Part shown: piece after piece, positions 44,601 through 51,628 of the stretch
Layout: each line of letters begins with the position of its first letter
Position numbering within the stretch: the stretch's first letter is position 1
Position numbers and translations under genes: made by a program
From: Candidatus Kuenenia stuttgartensis
Lineage (GTDB): Bacteria > Planctomycetota > UBA11346
Direction of reading: 5' to 3'
NCBI GenBank assembly: GCA_945876185.1
Contig: CAMCMZ010000020.1
Location: forward strand, 1 to 51,628
DNA length: 51,628 nucleotides
The notes under the pieces: model-generated
The model's input: the letters and a program-made list of their open reading frames with translations, nothing else
What the model was told of the DNA's origin: nothing
The model's database searches: none

Positions 44601-45533
44601 GCGCTGCCGTGCGATGAAGCTGACGATAGGGATCTTGGCATGGGCGATCTTGCCTTCGACCAGCGCCGCGAGCTTGGGGCTTTCGCGGCTGACGAAGGCC
44701 TGATCCGCCGCGCGGCTCATCAACCACAGGACCAGCTCATCCAGGAAGAGGATGACACCATCATAGCCCAGTTCCTTGGCGTGCAGGCTGAGCGCCACCA
44801 AACCCTCATCGAGCGGGACAAACTCGCCCTGGCTGCGCAGCGACGGCAGGTGGTGCTGGATGATGTCGCTGACCAGACGGCGGCGGTCGTCGTCCAACGG
44901 CGGTTGACCCAGCGCATGCGCGAACGTCTCGGCCGACCACTGCGACCCCCACGCCCCCCATCCACCAGCGCCGTCACCCCCCTTGGTACCGCTGTTGAGC
45001 TTGGTGAAGAACGCCTCGTCCCCCATCGTTGTGCGCAGGTCTTTGGCGTTGTTCAGGATCTCTTGCGACCGGTAGAACGCTGGCAACGGTGCTTCGGGAT
45101 GCTTGCGCCGGATGAACTCGGCGTAGCCGCCCAGGATGCCCTCCTCCATCGACTCGCGATTAAGCATGTGCAACGGCACCAACAGGAACTTCTTGTCCGT
45201 CGCCCAGGCGTGGCTTTGCACCACCGGCTGCAGGCGCGGCAGGTACTTCACTGCTGCATGGTGCTCCAGCAGCAGATTGAGGATCGCCATGAAATGCGAT
45301 TTACCGGTGCCGAACGATCCGTGCAGGTAGGCAGCCTTGCTCTTGCCACCCGGCGACGCGAACACCGATTTCAGGAACGTCAGCGCATTGCCGAAGGCGT
45401 CGGCCAACTGCGGCGTCACCACGTAGTTTTGCGCGGTCTGCTCCGGATGCAGGACACCATCCACCAGGTTGAGGACGAAGTCGCCCTTGTTTACCTGCTC
45501 GGGGATGCTGATGAGATCTTTGATCAGGGGCAT
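41658..45533 (-). CDS. pglY: BREX type 2 ATPase PglY
   Basis: Large P-loop ATPase of the BrxC/PglY group (DUF6079-like), needed for phage resistance in the Pgl system. The product is 1291 residues, close to the Streptomyces PglY length. Walker A is GSFGTGKS at 72-79, in AAYLHGSFGTGKSHFMAILN; Walker B is near residue 265 (VILFLDELVLWL). The C-terminal 150 residues contain a charged coiled coil (KEAERLRQEAERQRLEAERQ). The frame is open to 45707, but MPLIKDLISIPEQV at 45533 is where the family begins. A candidate promoter with operator-like repeats precedes it. Confidence 0.92.
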   Translation of the reverse strand: MPLIKDLISIPEQVNKGDFVLNLVDGVLHPEQTAQNYVVTPQLADAFGNALTFLKSVFASPGGKSKAAYLHGSFGTGKSHFMAILNLLLEHHAAVKYLPRLQPVVQSHAWATDKKFLLVPLHMLNRESMEEGILGGYAEFIRRKHPEAPLPAFYRSQEILNNAKDLRTTMGDEAFFTKLNSGTKGGDGAGGWGAWGSQWSAETFAHALGQPPLDDDRRRLVSDIIQHHLPSLRSQGEFVPLDEGLVALSLHAKELGYDGVILFLDELVLWLMSRAADQAFVSRESPKLAALVEGKIAHAKIPIVSFIARQRDLREALGENLTGANHQNATTVINWWEDRFHLIVLEDRNLPVIAQERLLKPLSPEAKQLIDAAFDKTAVNRKEVMEALLTTGGTREQFRDLYPFSPALIQVLVAVSSALQRERTALRILLQILCTYRDRLELGQVVPVGDLWDIIAAGEEVFSPSMRKSMDDAKRLWRDNLTPLILDELKLPQDFDPASAAGKAHPMWNAFNQRARVAKTLLLGSIVPGVESLRNLNVRRLAALNHGAISTPIPNGEARTVLGWLRAWQPHCGQIKLNGEPNDPIISLEMSDVDTDAIIRQVLSEDNDGNRKRLIMQLLFGEMKIPLEAQGKINLIHTIEWRGTQREVEIRYQNVRESNWENLKAPSDKWVVILDYPFDEPGKTPRDDIATLQDMLRRQPKGTKTLAWLPNHLSPQALKDLGNLVIINYLLTGKETPRLDSYTGHLNANKKADAKSQLTTRKSALEGKLRIALEVAYGVSTAMPSAIVKTLDGPVDQIVSLDQGFSPQNTDKSTLAEALVALVHQALEYQFPMHPLFTLPVRRPLLKRIADYVTDAMNDPRQRTERVESAHREIMSGIAEPLELGTANGNVFHFKRTWVEHFQRCMAHEQNQKPTVNDLRDWCDRPQPRGLSREVADLVIWTFARLTDRRFFQHNAPVDPAWDQLDSAMDLREQALPDENLWLIAQDRAAKVFGYPPDRQRNSATVAKLTAAIRTWERERCSIAADLATVLTSVATTIGQIDAQAPRLRTAQVACDLLNAVHRAPDEQVVETFAQTPVTVDLAVVAKSIESAKVVSDAARLTGWHELLDLAGKGSSVAERAAAGLAQIRDAVVHDQRDLALEAVIGDQSAAARMLRLEYELGLKKVDPEAVKRQQEDERLRQKEAERLRQEAERQRLEAERQRQAQEQIEATKREQREEAARIRREKEAIAQATETAERRRKEAGEPVTIKASDGQRGIAAATAQVSTRLEDLQKTHPGKHLRITIEVVDP

Positions 45534-45636
45534 GAGAACGTTCCCAGGTTCGCGGGATCGACCCGCATGTCGTTGTCGCGCGCATCGTGGTGCCTCCAGG
45601 CAGACACCATCTCGATAGCGCGGATGATTCGTGTTG

Positions 45637-45675
45637 AATCGGGAATGAATCGGGAATGGCGGATAAGTCCCGATT
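45637..45675 (-). promoter_or_regulatory. Operator-like repeat upstream of pglY
   Basis: AATCGGGA occurs at 45637-45644 and 45648-45655, inside an exact 11-bp direct repeat TGAATCGGGAA (45635-45656). The same octamer is inverted as TCCCGATT at 45668-45675. The inverted copy covers the expected transcription start of the promoter at 45679-45707, so a repressor bound here would block it. Confidence 0.5.
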
Positions 45676-45678
45676 TTC

Positions 45679-45707
45679 CAGATATCTCGCAAGATGCTTT
45701 TTGACAA
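45679..45707 (-). promoter_or_regulatory. Candidate promoter for pglY and downstream genes
   Basis: On minus, TTGTCA (45702-45707) and TATCTG (45679-45684) are separated by 17 bases. The region is AT-rich compared with the rest of the island. It lies in the only gap of more than 200 bases in the BREX run (45534-45768), about 140 bases before the pglY start. Confidence 0.5.
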
Positions 45708-45768
45708 ATACTTATGAAGTCGTAGCCGAAAGTTTCCCCGTTCGGGACCCCGATAATCCCTGAAGTCC

Positions 45769-47463
45769 TCATAGCCCCACCCCTGGTCCAGCGGTATAGA
45801 TTGCCCCCCGGTTTTTCCCGGCTCGGATCAGCTTACCTTTCTCGGTCATGCTGGTCAGCAGGTACCCGGCTTGATCGCCAGTAACCTGCAGGAGTCGCAT
45901 CACGTCTCCTCTGGTCACTTTTCCATGTGCGACCACGGACTCCATGACCAGCCCTTCCCAGCGCAAGCGGTCGATGCCGTGGGTGCGCACATAGCCCTCT
46001 GGGCTGGAAAGACGACGGTAGATCGACGCGCTCAGGTGGTAGACACGCGGGCGTTCGCCCGTCGCTTCAGCCAGACCCTGCTCGACCATGCGTTCCAGCA
46101 AGGCCTTAGCGGGCACCGGGCCTTGCTGCATCAGGGCGGCCGCTTCAGTGGCCTCAAGCCGACGATCGCTCATCAGCGCATTCAAGACCAGCAGTTCGTC
46201 GAGCCCCAGTTCCTTCCCAGCCTGAGCCCGTTCATGCACGAAGGCGGCGAATCCCGGAGACGCTTGGTTGGCTGGGATGACCACGCGCACCCCCGTATCG
46301 TCGCTGCGGCTGTAGTCGGGCAGACCGCGGCCATACCGCAGCAAACCCAGATAGATGCGGTCGATGCCGCGCCCGGTCTGTTCGACCAGACCCAGTCGCT
46401 TGCACGCCTCTACCAGCCGTGGGTTGCGAGGCGTCGGTTCGTGGACCAACAGGTTGGCCAGGGTAACGCCATCCGGAAAGCCACCAGGGCTGGTGATCAG
46501 CAGGTGATCCGGATGGAACTGGATGTAGACCGCGTTCAGTCGGGAGTAGTCCCGATGCAGCAGCGCATTCAGGACGGCTTCGCGCACCCCATCGGCGTCA
46601 TAGCGGGGGATGGCCAGGCGCAGAAACCCATAGGCGACCTCCTGCTCATCATTGCGCGCCTTTAGTCGCCCCTCGATCTCGCCGATCAGTCGCACCAGCG
46701 GCAAGCGGAAGCCATCGTTCATCGACACCGCGCCACCAGCCCCCAGCGCCTGGACATGGCAGGCATGGGTCGGCACCCAGCGTTCAATGGCTTCCTGCCG
46801 ACCAAACAACAACAGCCCGGCGATGGTCGGCACCAAGGCCTCGCCCCGGCTCTCGACCACGCGCATGGCCTTGGCCATCTCGCGATCTGACAACTCCAGC
46901 AGCACCTTGTCGGCGCCCGGGCGGTTCATCAGCCGTCGAGCGACCTCAAACGCCAAGGGATCGAGGTCTTCCCATCTGGCTTCAGGCATGACCTGAGCCG
47001 AGAAATCCAACAGCCCCAGATCGGTGCGGCGCGAGCGCTGCTCCGAAGGCAGGAAGGGCACTGAGGCTGGCTTCCCGTCGGCCTGGATGACCCGGCGCAG
47101 GGCCTTGCCCGAGGCCGTGGCGCACGGCTCGTGACTGGGCGTGACGCTGATCGCCACCACCGACAGCCCGGCGGTGGGGATCACCTGCACCGAAACTGCC
47201 TGCGATGGCCGGGTGTTGTTGGCGATGGCGGCGGTCAACTTCTCTGGATCGGTGCTGGTGCCATGGCGCGGACCGCATCCGGTGATCTGACCATTGTCCT
47301 CGACCCCGAGCAGCAGCATGCCGCCGTCAGCATTGGCCATGGCGACGACTTCTTCATAGATCACAGCATCGCTGATGCGCTGCCGATCCGACTTGAACTC
47401 GCGGTCGAGGGCTTCGCCCTGGGCGATCACGGCCAGCAGCGAGGGTGCATCCATGGCGGTCAT
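45769..47463 (-). CDS. ATP-binding protein with AlbA_2 (Schlafen-like) and RecG-C-type domains
   Basis: The product is 564 residues. The N-terminal part (about 12-130) is an AlbA_2 domain: ALDREFKSDRQRISDAVIYE, then VVAMANADGGMLLLGVEDNG. The middle (about 290-400) matches the RecG C-terminal-like ATPase fold: REAVLNALLHRDYSRLNAVY, ITSPGGFPDG, and LVEQTGRGIDRIY. C-terminal winged helices follow. Such proteins are common as regulators or accessory effectors in defence islands. The start at 47463 overlaps the preceding stop by ATGA; a second ATG lies at 47454. It is translationally coupled to the nuclease gene before it. Confidence 0.8.
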   Translation of the reverse strand: MTAMDAPSLLAVIAQGEALDREFKSDRQRISDAVIYEEVVAMANADGGMLLLGVEDNGQITGCGPRHGTSTDPEKLTAAIANNTRPSQAVSVQVIPTAGLSVVAISVTPSHEPCATASGKALRRVIQADGKPASVPFLPSEQRSRRTDLGLLDFSAQVMPEARWEDLDPLAFEVARRLMNRPGADKVLLELSDREMAKAMRVVESRGEALVPTIAGLLLFGRQEAIERWVPTHACHVQALGAGGAVSMNDGFRLPLVRLIGEIEGRLKARNDEQEVAYGFLRLAIPRYDADGVREAVLNALLHRDYSRLNAVYIQFHPDHLLITSPGGFPDGVTLANLLVHEPTPRNPRLVEACKRLGLVEQTGRGIDRIYLGLLRYGRGLPDYSRSDDTGVRVVIPANQASPGFAAFVHERAQAGKELGLDELLVLNALMSDRRLEATEAAALMQQGPVPAKALLERMVEQGLAEATGERPRVYHLSASIYRRLSSPEGYVRTHGIDRLRWEGLVMESVVAHGKVTRGDVMRLLQVTGDQAGYLLTSMTEKGKLIRAGKNRGAIYTAGPGVGL

Positions 47464-48440
47464 CGGACACCTCGACGCAGATCCGCCCTGGGGTACACCG
47501 TCATGGCCGGGTGGGCAGCGCTGCCGTCAAACGACAGCATCAGCTCGCGGACATTGGGCAAGATCCGCGCCTGCGACTGGTCCAGCCAGACCCACGACAT
47601 GGCAACGGCCTGGTCCGTGGTCGGATGATTGGTCACCGTCAACCACGGCACCTGGGGCAGCGCTTCAGGTTGAAGCGGATAGTGTGCATGTGGATTGATG
47701 ATTCCGCAGATATGGACGGCAGTCCCACCGGCATTCATCAAGACGATGCCCGAGATGGAGTGGCGGGCTTCCGCAATGCCATCGCCCCCCGGACGAAAAA
47801 GAGCCGAGCCTGCCAGGGTGGTAACTGGCGTCGAGGTATCGACACCGCCACTGAAACGCACGGATACCGATTCGGTTTCGGCGACCAGATCTTCTGCCAA
47901 CGAAGCGTTCATGTATGGAAAAGTCGTGTCATGGGTGGCGATCACCACCAGACGTGGCCCAGGGAACTTGGTCTGGCCAATCTGACTGGTCTTGTTGGAA
48001 ACGGTGGTCCGTACTCGCGGCGCAATGGGATCCCGGTATTGCATCTGCGTGAACTGAGCGGGAACGAGTCCGCTCGCTTCGTTCAGTGCCTGCTCGGTCA
48101 AGCAGGTGCATTCAACCAAGATCTGCTGGCCGTCGCGCTGAAAGACGAAATCGGGGCCACCGGCACTGGGATCCTCATACCGGGCGCATGTCCACCCGAG
48201 TTGCCGAAAGCACTGCCAGGCGACCGCCTCGGTCCACGCAGCGGGTGGATCGCTGCGCAGGTTCCTGCGAAAGTGGTCTCCATAGGCCGCCCCGAGCATA
48301 TCCAAAGCCTGCTCGTACGCTGTCACCACCGCGGGGCGATCCAACGGCTGTGCTGGGCGCCGATCCATCAGCGCCTGAAAGATCGCCCGAATGCGCTCCA
48401 TCTCTTCGGGTGAGGTTTGTGGACGTGGTGCGGCACTCAT
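47460..48440 (-). CDS. Predicted PD-(D/E)XK nuclease-like protein
   Basis: The product is 326 residues. The nuclease core is seen near residues 70-112: an acidic helix WTEAVAWQCFRQLGW (Glu71), then ARYEDPSAGGPDFVFQRDGQ (Asp97) and QILVECTCL (Glu110 with Thr112 in the usual Lys position). Spacing and hydrophobic pattern fit the restriction-endonuclease fold, but the Lys is replaced, so activity is uncertain. The C-terminal 200 residues are unrecognised. ATG at 48440 is preferred over a TTG at 48464 because GGAAGG lies about seven bases ahead. It is coupled to the AlbA_2 gene by ATGA. I do not know it as a BREX core gene. Confidence 0.65.
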   Translation of the reverse strand: MSAAPRPQTSPEEMERIRAIFQALMDRRPAQPLDRPAVVTAYEQALDMLGAAYGDHFRRNLRSDPPAAWTEAVAWQCFRQLGWTCARYEDPSAGGPDFVFQRDGQQILVECTCLTEQALNEASGLVPAQFTQMQYRDPIAPRVRTTVSNKTSQIGQTKFPGPRLVVIATHDTTFPYMNASLAEDLVAETESVSVRFSGGVDTSTPVTTLAGSALFRPGGDGIAEARHSISGIVLMNAGGTAVHICGIINPHAHYPLQPEALPQVPWLTVTNHPTTDQAVAMSWVWLDQSQARILPNVRELMLSFDGSAAHPAMTVYPRADLRRGVR

Positions 48441-48546
48441 CCCGGCACCTTCCTTGGTCGCCAACGATGCTTCGGCCCCTCATCGCCATCACTGATGTCA
48501 ATGTTATTAGCGCTGAAATATTGATTGGGCACCGAGTGGAGTATTG
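48441..48546. other. Gap between the HNH and PD-(D/E)XK genes
   Basis: These 106 bases are AT-rich for the island, with CAATCAATATTTCAGCGCTAA on minus. A second internal promoter is possible, but no convincing -35/-10 pair was found. Confidence 0.25.
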
Positions 48547-49179
48547 TCACGGACTCTCCTTTGGGAGCATCGCCCTGACCTCATCGGGTGTATAGGCAGG
48601 GATACGACTATGGACGACGGCATGACACAGCGGGCAAATCGGAATTAAGTCAGTGCGTGGATTGACGCGGTAGTCACCTCGAATATCGCTGAGCGGTCGC
48701 AGATGATGAACATGGATCACATCTCGATCAAGTCCTTGGTAGCGATCGCGAACCCGTAGGCAGCAGATTAAACACGAGGCTCCATGATGCTGAAGACATG
48801 CCATCCGCGCCTTGGGATCACGTTCATAGGCATTGATCGTAATTGATTTTGCAGCCCCCTCGACGAAGTGCTCGTCCGTTGGGATTTCCTCGGGCAAGGA
48901 GGCCGCAGATAGCCCAGTATGATCAACGGGGTCGCCGACGATTTTCTGCGCAAGGCGACGCGTGCCATCGAAGTAATGACCCAGCGAACATCCTGGATTC
49001 CCTTCCAGATGCTCAGCATGTGCCCGATGGGTTCCTCGCTTGCCGAGCCGATGTAGTCGGACAGCACCGTGGCACTCTTGACAGCGAATGATGAGTCCAA
49101 GTCGATGGTTTATCAGATCTCGAACCGGTACGACTTTCCAACGACCGTCAACCCACGCCTCGCACGCTGTATTCTCCAT
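48547..49179 (-). CDS. HNH endonuclease with an N-terminal zinc-binding domain
   Basis: The product is 210 residues. The C-terminal HNH domain is complete: CLICC (Cys136, Cys139), VIHVHHLRPLSD (His158, His159), NPRTDLIPICPLCHAVVH (Asn173, Cys182, Cys185, His186, His190). The N-terminal part has RCQECHG (Cys33, Cys36), HRAHAEHLEGNPGCSLG (Cys64) and a GHYFDG turn, suggesting a second zinc site that may read DNA. McrA-type HNH enzymes restrict modified DNA. It starts three bases after the pglX stop, so it is in the BREX operon. Confidence 0.85.
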   Translation of the reverse strand: MENTACEAWVDGRWKVVPVRDLINHRLGLIIRCQECHGAVRLHRLGKRGTHRAHAEHLEGNPGCSLGHYFDGTRRLAQKIVGDPVDHTGLSAASLPEEIPTDEHFVEGAAKSITINAYERDPKARMACLQHHGASCLICCLRVRDRYQGLDRDVIHVHHLRPLSDIRGDYRVNPRTDLIPICPLCHAVVHSRIPAYTPDEVRAMLPKESP

Positions 49180-49182
49180 GGT

Positions 49183-51628
49183 TTACGCCTGCGCCTTCCG
49201 CGGCCGCCCACGCTTCTTCGGCGCATCACCGCCATCACTGGTGGCAACCCGGCTTGGGCTGGCCGCCCGGCTCACTGCCGTCGGCCTCCACGCCCGCAGA
49301 TCCTTCACCGTCACGTTCAGTTCGTGGCATTCGGTGGCCAGGAACTCGGCGTAGCTATCGCCCAGGCGGACGCCGTGGGTGGGGTCGAGGTCGTTGTGCC
49401 ACTGCTTCAGCCAGGGGATGAGCTGGTCGAGGCTGGCCAGCAGCGGGATGGCCTGCTCGGTGGTCCAGGTGGGCTGGTCCTTGGCCCATTGGTAATAGGC
49501 GATGAGGGCCTGGGTGTGTTCGAGGTGGTTGTAGCCGGCCCACAGCACCAGCAGGCCAGCGTCACCGTCAGGCGCAGCGCCGGGATAGCTGATGAAGCGT
49601 TCCTTGGGTACGTCCAGCTTGCCGCGGTGACTCCAAAAGCTGGTCTTCAGGAAGTCCTTGGCGGTGTAGCGCGGCGGCACGGGAATATCCACGGTCTCAC
49701 CGGCGTCTTCGCGGCGTTGCAGGTCCCAGGTCTTTTCCCAGTCGGCGCGTTTGATCAGGCCTTCGTCGGTGTAGCGCTGGATGGGCAGCGCCGGGACGGA
49801 TTCCTCGGCTACCAGCTCGCGGATCAGCTCGTGCTGGTCGAAGTGGTCGTTGCCCCGGTAGAGCGCTGCGACCTGGGCGAAGGTGGCATCGCGGAAGGCC
49901 CGGTCGGCCAGGGTCGTGGTGCTGGTCAGAGCAGGCTCAGTTGGCCACAGGCGGCGGTCTTCGAGCTGATCGCAGAGCCAGTCGCGCAGGCCGCGTTGCA
50001 CCACGTCAGCCCACGGGTCGGACTGCCAGCGGCGCTTGTGCTCGGGCTTTTCCAGCAGACCGATGTGCGGGTGGCTGGCGATGAGGTCGAGGCGGCGTTG
50101 GACGACCTGCTGGTAGGCGGCGGGCCAGTGGGAGGGGATCTCGGCGATGGGCGTCGAACGGTGACGCTCGAACCAGCTCGTCTCTTCCTCCTCAGCGGCA
50201 ACCTTGCGGGCGAGGTCGATTTCAAAGGCGCGCTCGCCCAGGGCCAGGGCTACGGTTCCGGCAGTGTGGAGCGGGCACTCGGTCTCGGTGAGGATGCCAT
50301 AGGCACGGTACATCAGCCAGTCGAGTTCTTCCTGTAGGAAGATCATCTCTGCATGAATGGTAGTAACGCGGGTGGCAGTCTGAGCGAGCAGCTGGCGTGT
50401 CGGGGCGTTGGAGGTGAAGAGGCGGCTTGGCTGGAGAGCGGCGAGTTCTTGGCCGAGGGCATCGAGGCGGCGGGTGAGGGCGATGCGTTCAGGGCGCAGG
50501 GCAGCAGGGATAGGCGTCTTCTCGATGTTGGTCGAATTGTGGGCAAGGTGGCGATTCCACTGCTCTTCGGAGACTCGTGCACCGTCACTCGTCTTGTCGC
50601 CACCCTTAGGAAAGCACACCTGTCGAAACCAAAACGCCGCCGTGCTGCTGTTCAAGCATGCCAGCAATGCGAGGTGATCATCCTCGGTCGCCTCGGCGGG
50701 CAGCTTGATGACCGGGGCCGTCTGCTTGAAGACCACCCCGCCCCGGCAGAGGACGAAGTGGTTGTGGGTGGCGACTTCGCCGAAGGTGATGGATAGCGGT
50801 TTCTGATACTTTGATTTAACCCAACGATACCATTCCCACCATTTCGCTCCTTCCTGCTTTCTGGTGACATCACCGAAAGAAACCGTTCCCCACACTGTGG
50901 TTCGACACAGCCAGAGTGGACGCAGCCCGGGTTCGTTGCCAGTGAGCGGGATGAGGTCACCTTTGTCATCGTAAGGTGCGAACGCAATCTCCTGGGATTC
51001 TATTTTCCATTCACGCACATCGTCACCGTTGACCATCGGCCTAAAGAGAGCTTTTGTCTGATGCCAGGTATTCGCTAGATGACGAGGATTCAGAAATAGA
51101 TCGTCTGTTCCAGTAAATGAGGCAAATCCGGCGCTCTCAATCTGCGTCGAAACGGTCTTGAATGGTGCGTTGCCACCTTCGACTACGGTACGCACTTCAC
51201 TGGCACCACCGCCACCTAACGACCACGGATGCCGTCCAAACACGGCTCGCTCCACATCCGCCACCGACAACCACGTCGTCTCCGCCCCTGGCCTGCAGAT
51301 GTTCTCGACCATCGCCGTCCACACCTTGCCGTGGGCCGCGTCGTCAGGCCGCCCCGGCTCACCGCGAATCCCCTGCACCGCCCGCACCGGGCGTTGGGCC
51401 GACGGGCGCTGGTTGCGCCCGAACAGGATCACCGTCGGCGTGCCGTGGCCGGGGATGTAGCAACCGCTGGTGTCGATGACGTGGGTCAGATCCAGGCTGG
51501 GCAGTACCTTCTGAATCAACTCCTTGCCGAACTCGCGCTTGGTGAAGTTGTTGCTGTTGATCAGGCCAACGAAGCCCGCCCTGGGAGCGCCGGGCACCAG
51601 CCCGGCTCGAAGTTCACCCGAGCCGGGC
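49183..51628 (-). CDS. pglX: BREX type 2 adenine-specific methyltransferase PglX, C-terminal part
   Basis: The gene runs off the right edge; 815 codons are present and the start is outside. PglX methylates host DNA and is required for discriminating phage DNA. Visible parts are FVGLINSNNFTKREFGKELI and THVIDTSGCYIPGHGTPTVILFG, which are strongly conserved in PglX, then a target-recognition-like region and a C-terminal tail KKRGRPRKAQA with an AT-hook-like GRPRK. The SAM-binding and NPPY motifs lie upstream, outside the window. The first 15 residues in view are encoded by a palindromic repeat, which is unusual (see the repeat feature at 51583). Confidence 0.9.
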   Translation of the reverse strand, partial: PGSGELRAGLVPGAPRAGFVGLINSNNFTKREFGKELIQKVLPSLDLTHVIDTSGCYIPGHGTPTVILFGRNQRPSAQRPVRAVQGIRGEPGRPDDAAHGKVWTAMVENICRPGAETTWLSVADVERAVFGRHPWSLGGGGASEVRTVVEGGNAPFKTVSTQIESAGFASFTGTDDLFLNPRHLANTWHQTKALFRPMVNGDDVREWKIESQEIAFAPYDDKGDLIPLTGNEPGLRPLWLCRTTVWGTVSFGDVTRKQEGAKWWEWYRWVKSKYQKPLSITFGEVATHNHFVLCRGGVVFKQTAPVIKLPAEATEDDHLALLACLNSSTAAFWFRQVCFPKGGDKTSDGARVSEEQWNRHLAHNSTNIEKTPIPAALRPERIALTRRLDALGQELAALQPSRLFTSNAPTRQLLAQTATRVTTIHAEMIFLQEELDWLMYRAYGILTETECPLHTAGTVALALGERAFEIDLARKVAAEEEETSWFERHRSTPIAEIPSHWPAAYQQVVQRRLDLIASHPHIGLLEKPEHKRRWQSDPWADVVQRGLRDWLCDQLEDRRLWPTEPALTSTTTLADRAFRDATFAQVAALYRGNDHFDQHELIRELVAEESVPALPIQRYTDEGLIKRADWEKTWDLQRREDAGETVDIPVPPRYTAKDFLKTSFWSHRGKLDVPKERFISYPGAAPDGDAGLLVLWAGYNHLEHTQALIAYYQWAKDQPTWTTEQAIPLLASLDQLIPWLKQWHNDLDPTHGVRLGDSYAEFLATECHELNVTVKDLRAWRPTAVSRAASPSRVATSDGGDAPKKRGRPRKAQA
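51583..51628. repeat. Palindromic repeat of the GGGAnCGCC family inside pglX
   Basis: GGGAGCGCC is followed by the hairpin GGGCACCAGCCC, matching the arms at 7727-7753 (two changes within the central 23 bases). A second perfect 10-bp inverted repeat GCCCGGCTCG / CGAGCCGGGC (51600-51609, 51619-51628) runs to the edge. The frame of pglX stays open through it. Confidence 0.65.

Noticed and set aside
45534..45707. Longer PglY N-terminus starting at 45707
   Set aside because: The extension covers the candidate promoter and operator and lacks family similarity; PglY proteins begin at MPLIKDLISIP.

Overview
The window is GC-rich bacterial chromosome, most likely from a member of the Planctomycetota. 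This rests mainly on the RpoA N-terminus (MRIRWRGFELP...), a form I associate with planctomycetes, and on the ribosomal cluster lacking rpmD and rpsD; I cannot run a phylogeny, so the assignment is tentative.

Layout. 1-869 has no gene; it holds palindromic repeats and an array of about sixteen 21-bp units. Next come a divergent pair (SMC condensin ATPase on minus, a small hypothetical on plus) and a long Ala/Lys-rich coiled-coil lipoprotein. A 132-bp inverted-repeat element follows, then a divergent GH127 glycosidase / AraC regulator pair. From 10822 to 24187 one minus-strand run of 25 genes joins the S10, spc and alpha operons (rpsJ to rplQ, including secY, infA, rpmJ and rpoA). Upstream of it lie two overlapping genes for exported STN-like proteins. 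A GH28 family enzyme, a small membrane protein with transketolase, a PhyH-type dioxygenase and a second AraC regulator follow; the spaces around them carry related repeat elements.

At 34096-34147 lies the 3' half of a tRNA-Leu(GAG) gene. Homology stops exactly at the 5' edge of the anticodon loop, which is what a tyrosine-recombinase attachment site looks like after integration. Everything from there to the right edge is therefore probably a genomic island, with the intact tRNA expected beyond the window.

The island carries a type 2 BREX phage-defence operon on the minus strand, transcribed from the right edge leftwards: pglX (5' end outside the window), an HNH endonuclease, a predicted PD-(D/E)XK nuclease, an AlbA_2/RecG-like ATP-binding protein, pglY, pglZ, an unrecognised two-domain protein, brxD and brxHI. 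Most junctions overlap or are a few bases apart. The nuclease/ATPase cassette between pglX and pglY, and the protein between pglZ and brxD whose C-terminus duplicates the C-terminal domain of PglZ, are the most novel parts. A candidate promoter with an operator-like repeat sits before pglY.
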